From: Mikania micrantha
Lineage: Eukaryota; Streptophyta; Magnoliopsida; Asterales; Asteraceae
Direction of reading: 5' to 3'
Assembly (NCBI GenBank): GCA_009363875.1
Contig: CM018690.1
Span: 15,455,692-15,519,691 of the forward strand
Length of the DNA stretch: 64,000 nucleotides
Both the position numbers and the translations under genes were made by a program. The notes beneath the pieces were generated by a model, which saw only the letters and a program-made list of their open reading frames with translations, searched no databases and was not told the DNA's origin. Every line of letters begins with the position of its first letter. Position 1 is the first letter of the stretch. Positions 48,774 to 59,134 of this stretch are shown piece after piece.

Positions 48774-48838
48774 CATTTTAGTTAATCTATAAAATTTTCT
48801 ATTCTAATATTTTTTTTTGAATCTTTTCAGATATTTCA

Positions 48839-50092
48839 AGGTCTCTGTCAGTTATTATCACGCGGGGCTCCATACACTTATCTAGCATCTATTTTACCCG
48901 TTCTAGAACCCAGTGATAGTTTTCCTCTTTTTCTTTACTCATGAACGCGTGTGCAATACAAAACGTATGATGTGTTGAGGTAACGCCAACTATCTGTACA
49001 AAAGAAAGTTTGTACATATTAGTCTTGTAAGTCGCGTCGATCATAAGAACATGTGGGAACACACGCCACCTGGTGTATGATTTTTTATGACAAAAGAAAA
49101 TCTCCTCCACGACATTTGTTTCAGAGTTTTCACAAGTATAGTATACGTAGTTTTTAGTATGCAGCAGGTTCTCTAAGACTTGCATTGGGGTTGATCCGAC
49201 TTTTTGTTTATTTTTAATTTTTTGCTGCACATTGTATATGTCTCTACGGATGGAGACGTTGTCAGGATTTTGCTTCTTTATGCTGGAAAGTATGTTGGGT
49301 GCTCCATGTGTTGTTCAGTCAGATGATGTACCATGTTTTGTTCCTGCTCAGACAATCTTCTAACAAATAGGTGCCCATAAAGATTTTGAGCAGGTACTCG
49401 TCATTTCTGCCTGAAGCTTCCAACTATAAGAATCACTGTCGTATATCCCTATTAATTTAAAAGGACAATCGATTTTTTTGCTACCGGTACGCCTTAAGAT
49501 GGTCGTACTATTATGTTCACCACCACGATCACACACAAGCCAGATTTTGTTGACCTCATTAGTCCACTTCTTTTTCTTATATCGCCCGGTAACTACGATG
49601 TATCTATTATCAAGGGCTCTACTTTTCACCCATGCCATCAACTCTTCCACAGAAATGAATATCTGAGAACAATGTTGTCATTAAACTAATGTTCATCTAA
49701 CTAAAAACCAGTGAAAAATAAATTACCTCATTGGTATTCCAGTCCATATTTTGGTATACAACGTCAGATTGTTCCTCTTTAACAGCAACTTCGGGTTTGT
49801 TCACCAGCTAACATTCCTTGCTAACATCGTCGTCAACGCAAGGTTCCTGGTTCAAATCAAATTGCCAGTACGAAGTTTGAGACGCAACCTCTTCGTTAAG
49901 ATCTGGCAATACTGGTCTAGTTGTAGCATCAGACGAATGCACACAGTCCCATCCTTAAAAACATTACGATTAGTTTGTCATTTTATTAACAATAAAAACA
50001 ACCAAACTACAATTTTATACCTGATAAGTTTCTTCTACTTGTGAAATGTCGGAATATTGACCGAAGAAAAAGTCTCCGTCCTACCAAGACAT
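48839..50092 (-). pseudogene. FAR1-like MULE transposase, 5' segment
   Basis: Exons at about 50021-50092, 49727-49953 and 48839-49662, interrupted by gypsy 2 at the low end. The first codons are MSW followed by TAG. Exon 2 has an acidic stretch and another stop. Exon 3 has the FAR1-type DNA-binding region (VEELMAWVKSRALDN, CPFKLIG), a frameshift near 49390, then KQKVGSTPMQVLENLLHTKN and the MULE catalytic domain: MIDATYKTNMYKL with the first Asp, CIAHAFMSKEKEENYHW, and IITDRDL with the second, directly at the insertion site. A stop follows LERVK near 48889. The element died before or after the insertions; the stops alone would suffice. Confidence 0.9.
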
Positions 50093-50338
50093 CTTTCAAA
50101 TCAAAAATATGCTAGCAGAAAGTAAATATTCTAATAAACGAAACAAGAGAAAACTTGTTCAACTATATGTCAAGTGATTCACAAGCGAGCGTATATATTG
50201 ACGACGAATTCGTAAGTTACTTTGATGCTCAAAAGATTTGGCATGTTTTAAACATTAAATGCCACTTATTGCTCACAACAGGGCGTATACGTGGCGTTTG
50301 GGTCACCATCAATTGACAATGTCGGTACTTTTGCAGAA
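50093..50338. other. Upstream end of the FAR1-like MULE
   Basis: Short non-coding stretch between the MULE start codon and gypsy 3. It contains GGGCGTATACGTGGCGTTTG (50281-50300), related to the palindrome modules at 13010 and 57125, and ends with one CAGAA duplication copy (50334-50338). Probably 5' leader and subterminal MULE sequence. Confidence 0.5.
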
Positions 50339-52554
50339 TGTCACACCCCCACCTCTCATCACCTGAGATGATGTCATATGTTACCGTGAGAAGGTTGCGG
50401 AAGCATAGTGGTGATGTATCAGAGATGAGGCGTGACTTACTTGAACCGATATCACAGCAAACAGATTAACTTAGAATAAATACATTACAAAGGGTTTCGT
50501 AATTACATTCAACATTCCATTGTTCAAACTCAGTTTATTACACAACTATCTTATTTAATTACAGTGTATGAAGTGCATCCTCACTCGATGGTCACTGTCT
50601 TCCTGCAAAAATTTTAGGTTTAAAAACGTCAGCACAAAGCTAGTGAGTTCGACAGTTCAATTTAAAACAATATGATATGATAAGTAAGTTCTCAAAATGT
50701 TCAGTTCCGGATAACCATGGGACCCGTATCTAGTTCCTTTCGGACAGTTGTACGTTTCACGAAGATACTACCCGTCGGTAAATATCTTAATGCCTCATTA
50801 TCTTAATGTCTATCACTAACATTAAGAAAGTGTTTTGGAAACAGGTACCAAACATTCACACAAGGGGAGATGCAATCCTCCCAGCAAATGGGTTGTCAGC
50901 CAATAGTACTATCAATGATTCCTGTTCGGCCCCACATGGGTTCACTAGATACAGTTCAAGAGATGAGGACTTTTGATACTGTGATAGAGATACTAACGGC
51001 AAAATCCCATGAAATCACACAAAAGTCACATGAAATCACACAGATAACAGTGATGCATATCATATGTTGAGAAAAGGTTTGCAGAGTTACCCCGATGTTT
51101 ATAAAACATTAAAAAGAAAATGGGTTGTACGAAACTCACCTGATGATTCAGTGGTAGCAGAATATCACACAAACTGGTAATAATATGATGGTTCTGCATT
51201 TAGTTTTATTTAATGAGTTATTAATGTTTTAACTCACTGATTAAATCTTCTTGAACGTCCAATGTCAAAGACATTGCCTTAATAGTCATCAAACCAATAT
51301 AAGATTTTTAACGATTATCTTAATAGCATATCATACAATGTATGATAATGTAGAAACCTACACTGCTCCAGGTTCCTAATATTATGTTGATGACAAACTT
51401 GATTAATCAGAATATTCTCAGATTAGTCAAATAGTTAATGTTATTGATTATTATGCTAAAGCAGTTCCTAGACAGGTTAATGGCTTAGGAATGATCAATC
51501 CTTGTTATTGATTACCCAAATATCATGAAATATCACAATGTAGTATTAGATTAGGTTTAATAACCATATTTAACATACTAATCTGACTGTTATCATGAAC
51601 ATCAGATAATCATTCCAATGAGTATGTTAATGATTGTGATTAGTTTGAAACACCCAACTTTCACGTTGCATGTCAAAAATTAATCAAACTAATCACCTAC
51701 ATTGTCACAATCAAATGGTTTAAATCATTATAACCATTGTTATGATTTCATGCAAACCGGGCATTACAACGGCTCAAAACAAGGATTTACCCGTTAACAA
51801 TTCGAGTTTGTCATTTATAATCAATCCTAGCCTTCATCTACGCAATAATCAACAACCCTAACTATATCATTACGTTCAAAAACAAGATTTAATCAATCAT
51901 TATCAACCAGAAGGTTAAAATGAACCATTACCTATTCTGACGAATTCCTGCGGATAGAATGATGATCAGAACTTGTTTTAACGATCCTTGATGCGTTCCA
52001 CGTGATCTAGAAGCTTCGAAACAGAGATTTGAAGGTTTGGATGAGTGATTTTCGTGGTTGGTGGCTGGATGCGTCGTTTGGAAGATAAATATTTGAGATA
52101 TGGATGAAATCTTGACTTTTTAACCAAATTTTCGGATTTTCTGGCCCCAGGCGCATAGCCCCAAGCCAAACGATGGTCTGGGGCATACCGCGGTCCGTGG
52201 CTGATTCCAGATATTTTCGTGGTCGTCGGGCGCATCGCCCCGGGTCATCGTGTGGCCCTGGGCGTACCTTCCCAGGGTAATTCGTCCATTTTTCGACTAA
52301 ATCTTCGTTTCGCAATTCCGGGAGCATACGAACTCCGTTTTGCGCACGATTTCCGCCTACGTTCACGATTTTTCGAGCTCCTTCCAATGGTTATAATATC
52401 AAGACCTAAAGAGTTCAAAATATTTGACCTTTTATCTATTGCTATATTCGATTCAGTGTATCTTGAAATCGGAGCCTCGTTTCGCGATTTCGCTTACACT
52501 CATTCTCTTTACTTTCAAGTTATGATTCTAACCTGAGAATTTTGAGTTGTCACA
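50339..52554 (-). repeat. 3' LTR of gypsy 3 (2216 bp)
   Basis: Minus strand begins TGTGACAACTCAAAATT (52554), after the purine tract AACAGGAGGAGAC (52555-52567), and ends GGTGGGGGTGTGACA (50339). A GC-rich cluster at 52141-52280 (GGGGCATACCGCGG, GGGCGCATCGCCCCGGG) lies just upstream of an AAATATTTATC TATA-like site (about 52084-52094). The matching 420 bp in the 5' LTR differ at about ten positions. Confidence 0.95.
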
Positions 52555-52617
52555 GTCTCCTCCTGTTAGAAAAATTTCGTCCTGAAATTTAGTGAAGACT
52601 TACTTGATAACAATTGA

Positions 52618-55600
52618 TCATGAGAATAGGTGTGGGTATTTTTCTTTCATCTGATCTTCACGTTCCCACGTGTACTCAGGTCCACGTTGTGAGTTCCAAC
52701 GAACTTTAACGATTGGTATGCGACTACGTTTTAGAACTTTCATTTCCCGATCCATCACCTCTACTGGTTCCTCACTGAACTGAATTTTTTCATCAATTTG
52801 GATCTCATCAAGAGGTACAATCAATGATTCATCTGCTAGGCATTTCTTCAGATTTGATACATGGAAAACGTCGTGAATGTTACAGAGTTCAGGAGGTAAT
52901 TCAAGTCTGTAGGCTACTGATCCGATTCGTTCAAGAATCTTGAATGGTCATACAAATCTTGGTGAAAGTTTACCTCTCTTCTTAAATCTGAAGATGCCTT
53001 TCCATGGTGAAACTTTCAGCATTACTAGATCACCGATTTGAAATTCCAAGGGTCTACGACGATTATCAGCATAACTCTTTTGTCGATCGCGAGCAGCTTT
53101 AATTCGTTCTTGAATAAGTGCGATCTTATCAGTTGTTTCTTGAATGAGTTCTGGGCCTATGATTCGATTTTCACCTACCTCTGACCAACAGACAGGTGAT
53201 CTACACTTGCGACCATAAAGTGCTTCGAATGGAGCGCATTGAATACAGGTATGATAGCTGTTATTATATGAGAATTCAACAAGTGGAAGATGAATATCCC
53301 AGCTACCTCCAAAATCAATCACACAGCTTCTCAGCATATCTTCAAGAGTTTGGTTTGTTCGTTCGGTTTGCCCTTCCGTTTGCGGATGATAAGCTGTGCT
53401 CATATTGATTTGCGTGCCCATGGAGTAATCTTCTCGGATGGGAATGAAATGCGCAGATTTAGTAAGGCGATAAATGATAACCTATATAGAGTCGTGGTTA
53501 CGCGATGTTCTGGGTAGTTTAGTAATGAAATCCATAGAGATCTGGTCTCATTTTCACATGGGAATCTCTGGTTGTTGCAATAACCCAGAAGGTCGTTGAT
53601 GTTCAGCCTTAACTTTTAAACATGTTAAGCATCGACCCACGTATTCTGCTATGTGTTTCTTCATTCCAGGCCACCAGTAAAAATTTTTCAGATCTTTATA
53701 CATTTTATTAGCACCTGGATGAATAGAATACCTGGATTTGTGCGCCTCATCCAAGATGATTGTTCTTGAGTTATCGAATAAAGGAACCCAAATTCGGTTC
53801 TTGAAATACAACACTCCATCAGTTTTGATATCGAGTTTCTTGTCTAATCCTCTTAGTCCCTCAGCAGAATAGTTTGTTGCTTGTAAAGCTTGTTGCTGAG
53901 CTTCTTTAATCTGAGAAATTAGACTGGTTTGAATAGTCATCCCTAACGCTTTTACACGTAAAGGTTTGACTCGTTCCTTGCGACTCAAGGCATCGGCTAC
54001 GACATTCGCTTTCCCTGGATGATAACGAATTTCACAGTCATAGTCGTTCAACAGTTCAACCCATCGCCTTTGTCGCATGTTCATCATTTTCTGATCCAGA
54101 ATGTGTTGAAGACTTTTATGATCAGTGTATATAATACACTTTGTTCCATATAGATAATGTCTCCAAATCTTGAGTGCAAACACCACTGCACCAAGTTCTA
54201 GATCATGAGTGGTATAATTCTTCTCGTGTACTTTCAATTGTCTAGAAGCATACGCAATTACCTTGTCATTCTGCATCAATACACACCCAAGACCTTGACG
54301 AAAAGCATCACAATATACTGTGAAATTATCAGTACCTTCCGGTAATGCCAAGATAGGTGCATTGCAGAGTTTGTGTTTCAACAGTTGGAATGCCTCCTCC
54401 TGTTGAGAACCCCATATAAACGATTGATTTTTCTGTGTCAATATGGTCAGTGGCAAGGCTATCTTTGAAAAGTTCTTGATGAATCGACGATAATAACCTG
54501 CCAACCCTAGAAATTGACGTATCTCTGTTGGGGTTCGTGGTGTCTCCCATTGTTCTATAGCCTTAATCTTACTGGTATCCACTTGAATACCGTTCTCGTT
54601 TACTACATGACCAAGAAATTGAACTTCTCGTAACCAGAACTCACACCTGGAGAACTTGGCATATAATTTTTCACGTGCCAAAAGTTCTAAGATCAATTTC
54701 AAGTGTTGAGCGTGTTCATGTTGACTTCGAGAATAAATAAGAATGTCATCAATAAATACAATCACAAATTTATCCAAGTAAGACCTACATACCCGATTCA
54801 TCAGATCCATGAAAACCTTAGGAGCGTTTGTTAATCCAAACGGCATTACTAGAAATTCATAATGCCCGCATCGAGTTCTGAATGCAGTTTTAGGAACATC
54901 ATCTTCATGCACTCGTAATTGATGATATCCGGATCTTAAATCAATTTTTGAAAAATAGGTAGCGCCTTGAAGTTGATCAAACAGATCATCTATACGTGGT
55001 AATGGATAACGGTTTTTGATTGTCAATTTATTGAGCTCCCTGTAGTCAATACACATCCTGAATGAACCATCCTTCTTTTTCACAAAAAGAACTGGTGCTC
55101 CCCAGGGTGAGAAACTAGGTCTAATAAAACCCTTGTCTAAGAGTTCCTGTAGTTGACCTGAAAGTTCTTGCATTTCTGATGGCGCAAGCCGATACGGGGC
55201 TTTAGCAACAGGTGTTGCGCCTGGAATCAAGTCAATATGAAATTCAACCTGTCTCACTGGGGGTAATCCTGATATATCTTCAGGAAAAACTTCAGGAAAA
55301 TCCTTGACTACTGGAATATCTGTGATATGTTTGGGTAAAGAATTGTGCTCAGTCACATGTGCCAGGAAAGCATAACAGCCTTTCCTTAAGAATTTCTGAG
55401 CTCGCATACAAGATATAATACCAAGTTTTCTACCGGCTCGCTCTCCCTGAACTACTAGTGTATTACCCTCATGTAATGGAATACGGATCACCTTAGTTTG
55501 ACATACTACTTCCGCTTGGTTATCAGAAAGCCAGTCCATACCGACTACCACATCAAAGCTCCCAAGCTCAATAGGAAGTAAATCAATATTGAAAAGATGA

Positions 55601-55773
55601 TCATTCAGATTCAAGGAACATCCCTGAATAACGCTATTAGTTTTGATTAACTTGCCATTAGCAAGTTCAATGACATAGGGAGTTTCTAGATCTACCACAG
55701 GCAATGAAAGTAATGATGCAAATTCAGGAGAGATAAAGCTCTTATCTGCTCCCGTATCAAAAAGAACTGATGC
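52618..55773 (-). pseudogene. gypsy 3 pol (PR, RT, RH, IN, chromodomain)
   Basis: The stop at 55774-55776 falls immediately before SVLFDTGADKSF of protease, in the position where gypsy 1 has Tyr, so it is probably a single-base nonsense change. From there one open frame runs to 53554, covering protease, the complete RT (CIDYRELNKLTIKNRYPL, VMPFGLTNAPKVF, FIDDILIYS), RNase H (TDHKSLQHIL) and the integrase zinc finger (HPGANKMYK, CLTC). Lesions in integrase: a stop after PEIPM, another shortly after, and a deletion near 53425 that removes the region with the second catalytic Asp. The rest (52948-53421) has YHPQTEGQTER, then a stop near 52947. The end at 52618 carries EEPVEVMDREMKVLKRS and TWEREDQM, the chromodomain-like tail. 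RT is the best preserved of the three gypsies. Confidence 0.9.
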
Positions 55774-56687
55774 CTAAAGATTATTGAGTAAAAACGTACC
55801 AGTGACAATATTTGCATCATTCCTCGCCTCGGTTGCACCAATCTGGAAAGCTCTCCCCCTAGCTTCATTTCCCGGTTTGGTGTTATTATTGTTTGGACAG
55901 TTCCTAATCAAGTGATTAGGACTCCCGCATTGGTAGCATGACCGATTCGTTTGAATGGTTTGTCGGGGTGCTTGATTCAGTTGGCGAGCAGGCAAGTTAC
56001 AATACTTGGTGTAGTGTCCAACTCTATTACAGTTGGCACAAGTAGGACACGGCCCAGTATGATGAAATGAACAACAAGTACATTTAGGCTCCTGTCCAGT
56101 GTAACATTTCCTCTCAGAAACCACCGCACCATAATTTCTCCTGACTGGGTTGCTAGTTTCAGCCGGAACCTTGGCCTTGGTCTTTCCAAACCATTTTCGT
56201 TTGGTACCTTTATAAACATTTGAGGTACCGGCATCACTACGGCTCACCGCCGTCTGGGTTTTTGTAGACAAAGTACCACTCCTTACTGCCTCATCGGTAA
56301 GCTTGGTGGTCAAAAGAATCGCACGTTTAAGAGTCGTTGGCTCAACTGCAGTTACCATTCCCCAAATCTGGGGAACCAATCCTTTGATGTACTTCTCAAT
56401 CAGAGATGCTTCCGTGGGAAACATATTGGGAAGTAGACAAGTGAGTTCATGAAAACGATTGGTATATGCTAAACAATCAGCTCCAATCATCGAGTGATTC
56501 CAGAATTCCTCCTGGAGATTCTGAATTTCAGTGATGGGGCAATACTCTGACATAATCAGAGTCTTAAAATCATTCCAGCCCATGGAATCAACAGTAGCTG
56601 AGTCTAATGTTTTAGCCTGGTTATTCCACCAGGTTAGCGCTGACTCTTTCAAAGAACAAGCAGCATAAGACACCTTATGACTCTTTT
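55774..56687 (-). pseudogene. gypsy 3 gag, 5'-deleted and fused to LTR
   Basis: The retained capsid part begins near HKVSYAACSLKESALTWWN and continues through EEFWNHSMIGADCLAY and YIKGLVPQIWGMV. Two zinc-knuckle-like motifs follow, CANCNRVGHYTKYC and CYQCGSPNHLIRNC. The frame is open upstream through the LTR to 56955, creating a 393-codon chimera whose first ~90 codons are LTR sequence (for example PGPHDDPGRCARRPRKY). That start is an accident of the deletion, not a true Gag N-terminus. It ends at the stop before protease. Confidence 0.85.
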
Positions 56688-57107
56688 GGATTTTCTGGCC
56701 CCAGGCGCATAGCCCAAGCCAAACGATGGTCTGGGGCATACCGCGGTCCGTGGCTGATTCCAGATATTTTCGTGGTCGCCGGGCGCATCGCCCCGGGTCA
56801 TCGTGTGGCCCTGGGCGTACCTCCCCAGGGTAATTCGTCCATTTTTCGACTAAATCTTCGTTTCGCGATTCCGGGAGCATACGAACTCCGTTTTGCGCAC
56901 GATTTTCGCCTACGTTCACGATTTTTCGAGCTCTTTCCAATGGTTCTAATCTCAAGACCTAAAGAGTTCTAAATATTTGACCTTTTATCTATTGCTATAT
57001 TCGATTCAGTGTATCTTGAAATCGGAGCCTCGTTTCGCGATTTCGCTTACACTCATTCTCTTTACTTTCGAGTTATGATTCTAACCTGAGAATTTTGAGT
57101 TGTCACA
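56688..57107 (-). repeat. Residual 5' LTR of gypsy 3
   Basis: Corresponds to about 52130-52554 of the 3' LTR, including the GC-rich cluster. It ends at GGATTTTCTGG, where LTR and gag meet; that short tract is common to both sides and could mark the deletion point. Confidence 0.9.
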
Positions 57108-57112
57108 CAGAA

Positions 57113-57426
57113 CATCGTACCAATACGCCCCGTAGTGACCACTATGAGGCGTTTAGGTCTAATCATTGTCCTATTCGTTTGACCGACACCGTACACATCG
57201 TATATAATGTATATATATGTGTTGGCCCTTAAGGACAAAAGTAAAAATGCACTAAATTTAACGTTATTTTACCTATTTTGTGAAAATAATCGTTAAAAGC
57301 GTTAAGATGATTAACCTCAAACGATAACTTTGAGCCGAGAACTCCTTTGGAGCAGCATCTCTATCTCAACTGGGATAGGGGTAAGGTTTTGTTGTAATTT
57401 GCCACATGATATGGTAACTTATATAA
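57113..57426. other. Right flank of nested block
   Basis: Begins with the palindrome module ACGCCCCGTAGTG...GAGGCGT (57125-57152). The remainder is AT-rich with no open frame or repeat I could assign. It may include the outer end of the FAR1-like MULE. Confidence 0.45.
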
Positions 57427-58490
57427 GACCATCCATAGTACACCCCCTGGCTGGGCGGGGAACCCATTTTGGGCAGCCTCGAGCGGGCACACCGCCCCAT
57501 GAACACTCCCCTCCTCCCATTGGCTCATTTTTAAAAATTGAGACCCACCAAGAAAATAAAACCGTTGTCAAACGGTTATTTAAAAAAAATTATTAATAAA
57601 TTTTACCCTATAAATACCCATAATACATAACAAAAAAACACACTATTTTTAAAAAATGTCTTCCTCATCATTGATATTGATGACTCGTGAAGATAACAAA
57701 AAAATAGAATATTACGAAACAAAAGTATTCACGAGGCGTTAAAAGCGGATTTGGTCGAGCATATTGATAGGGTTCGCACCGGCATTGTTGTTCGTAGCAT
57801 TCATGATGACTAGTTTTTTTATATCTTAGTGTGTTTTTTTTTGTTTAATGTTACGTTTTTTTTTTTTGTAAAATATTGAATTATTTTTAATTAATACAAT
57901 GTTTTTTATTTAATTTTTCTTAAATAAAAGAATAATAAATTGGTGATTATCTGGCACAGTGGGGAAGGTTTTTCAGTGGGGTGACCATTAATAACGTTTT
58001 AAGATTTTGAGTGGGGTGATGACGTGATAAAATATTGGGAAAATTACCAAATTAGTCATAGTTGACCACCTTTTTACCAAACTAATCACTCAAATTCCGG
58101 CGTCTAAGACGCCGTTTTAGACGTCATTTTTCTGTACTTTTTGTAAACATACGGGCCCACATGTCGGCGGCATTGTCGGGGTCTAAATGGGTGCCTTAAG
58201 ACCCATTTTCTACCGGCGACGCTCTTTTTCTGTCAAATCTGGTAGAGTGACGTCTAAAGCGTCGTCTAAGACGCCGGTAGAAAAATGGGTCTTAAGACAC
58301 CCATTTCGCCGCCGACATGTAGGCTCGTATGTTTACAAAAAGTACAGAAAAATGGTGTCTAAAGTGGCGTCTAAAGAGGCGTCTAAGGGGCCGGAATTTG
58401 AGTGATTATTTTGGTAAAAAAGTGATCAACTTTGACTAATTTTGTAATTTTCCGTAGAATATTTCTGCGGGGTGGGTATTAAGGATGGTC
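57427..58490 (+). mobile_element. Deleted PIF/Harbinger element
   Basis: Target duplication TAA on both sides (57424-57426, 58491-58493) and termini GACCATCCATAGTAC / GACCATCCTTAATAC. The leader contains ACCGTTGTCAAACGGTTA as in the element at 3149. A short start (MSSSSLILMTRED at 57656) is followed after a frame change by ALKADLVEHIDRVR (ends with TAG at 57809-57811), which resembles the C-terminal end of plant Harbinger transposases (LxxDLxEHIW). The catalytic part is absent. A MULE-like MITE is inserted at 58037. Confidence 0.8.
58037..58454. mobile_element. MULE-like MITE with ~65-bp terminal inverted repeats
   Basis: Ends GGGAAAATTACCAAATTAGT and, inverted, CGGAAAATTACAAAATTAGT; the similarity continues for about 65 bp through ACTCAAATTCCGGC. 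Flanks TAAAATATT and TAGAATATT match at 8 of 9, fitting a Mutator-type 9-bp duplication. The centre is made of GTCTAAGACGCC-type inverted motifs. Non-coding. Confidence 0.75.
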
Positions 58491-58582
58491 TAAGGGTACT
58501 GATTAAATGTTATAAAAATATTTATTTATTTATTTATTATTATTCCAGATTAATGAAAATTTACCGGCTATTTTTATATATC

Positions 58583-58584
<2 letters not shown>

Positions 58585-58652
<68 letters not shown>
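58585..58652 (+). repeat. (TTA)n microsatellite
   Basis: About 22 uninterrupted ATT/TTA units. Produces a run of tyrosines in one chance frame. Confidence 0.95.
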
Positions 58653-58684
58653 TTGTTGCAAGGTATGTAAGAAGAATTTATGAA

Positions 58685-58830
58685 ATGACTTATAACCTAA
58701 TGATAACTCCTTGACTTTTTTATGAGAAGTCTTGGGTTTGAATCCGGGCCAAAATATATTTACTAAGTCAAGGTCACGGGGTTTGCCCAGTTGTTTGGTT
58801 CCTCCTGTAGTAGGCTAGAACGTATGCTAC
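58685..58830 (+). ncRNA. tRNA-derived SINE-like sequence
   Basis: TATAACCTAATGATAACTCC (A-box-like, about 58690) is followed about 30 bases later by GGGTTTGAATCC (B box, 58732-58743). Downstream is GTTTGCCCAGTTGTTTGG and CCTGTAGTAGGCTAG. The promoter layout fits a SINE; no full cloverleaf is present and no terminal duplications were identified. Confidence 0.45.
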
Positions 58831-59134
58831 AGAGTGTCGAATCTAAAGGGACGGTTGAAATCTCATTTTGATTGCCGTCGTACCAAGCCGTTCAAAAAAA
58901 ATGTAAGAATTTAATCGTTTAAATTTATACACTTGATCGCTCAACCGATCGCAATAGGCTGCTAGGCACACTTTCAACGCCTTGATGTTATTGTCGTCGA
59001 TTTGTTGAGCCTCTCCCCTCCTTTCTTTCCCGACAATAGAGAAACAAACGCCCGCCAAAATCATCAATGAAATTTCCCTTCTGCTGATTCAATTTCTCTT
59101 CGTACACAAAAACTCAAAATATTCGTTCATCCTG
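58831..59134 (+). promoter_or_regulatory. Upstream region of the kinesin gene
   Basis: About 300 bp before the kinesin ATG. No clear TATA box was seen. A CTCTCCCCTCCTTTCTTTCC pyrimidine tract (59011-59030) is the only promoter-like or leader-like feature. Confidence 0.35.

Larger units (their letters stand above)
35227..48838 (-). mobile_element. Ty3/gypsy chromovirus 2, full structure, recent
   Basis: Perfect target duplication AGGTC (35222-35226 and 48839-48843). LTRs at 35227-37778 and 42673-48838, the latter split by a hAT element. By eye the LTRs differ at roughly 16 substitutions in about 2.45 kb plus microsatellite and palindrome indels. Primer site, gag, pol and purine tract (CTTTAAGGGGGTAATAG, 37780-37796) are all present. 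The polyprotein is nevertheless broken by several frameshifts and stops. Confidence 0.95.
42673..48838 (-). repeat. 5' LTR of gypsy 2, interrupted by hAT element
   Basis: Removing 43145-46805 and one 8-bp duplication leaves about 2497 bp, nearly identical to 35227-37778. It carries a palindrome at 46832-46857 absent from the other LTR. The (AT)n (about 47768-47804) and (TTA)n (48734-48774) runs are shorter than in the 3' LTR. Confidence 0.95.
50339..57107 (-). mobile_element. Ty3/gypsy chromovirus 3, with 5' LTR-gag deletion
   Basis: Perfect target duplication CAGAA (50334-50338 and 57108-57112). The 3' LTR is complete (50339-52554). The 5' LTR is reduced to its first 420 bp (56688-57107) and fused directly to gag: the rest of the LTR, the primer site and the start of gag are missing. 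Protease to integrase and the chromodomain-like end resemble gypsy 1 closely. The element cannot replicate without the primer site. Confidence 0.95.

Noticed and set aside
55774..55776. Programmed stop-codon readthrough between gag and protease in gypsy 3
   Set aside because: The related gypsy 1 has a sense Tyr codon at this place and other lesions exist in gypsy 3, so a nonsense mutation is simpler.
58472..58714. Open frame with a long tyrosine run
   Set aside because: It is a translation of the (TTA)n microsatellite.
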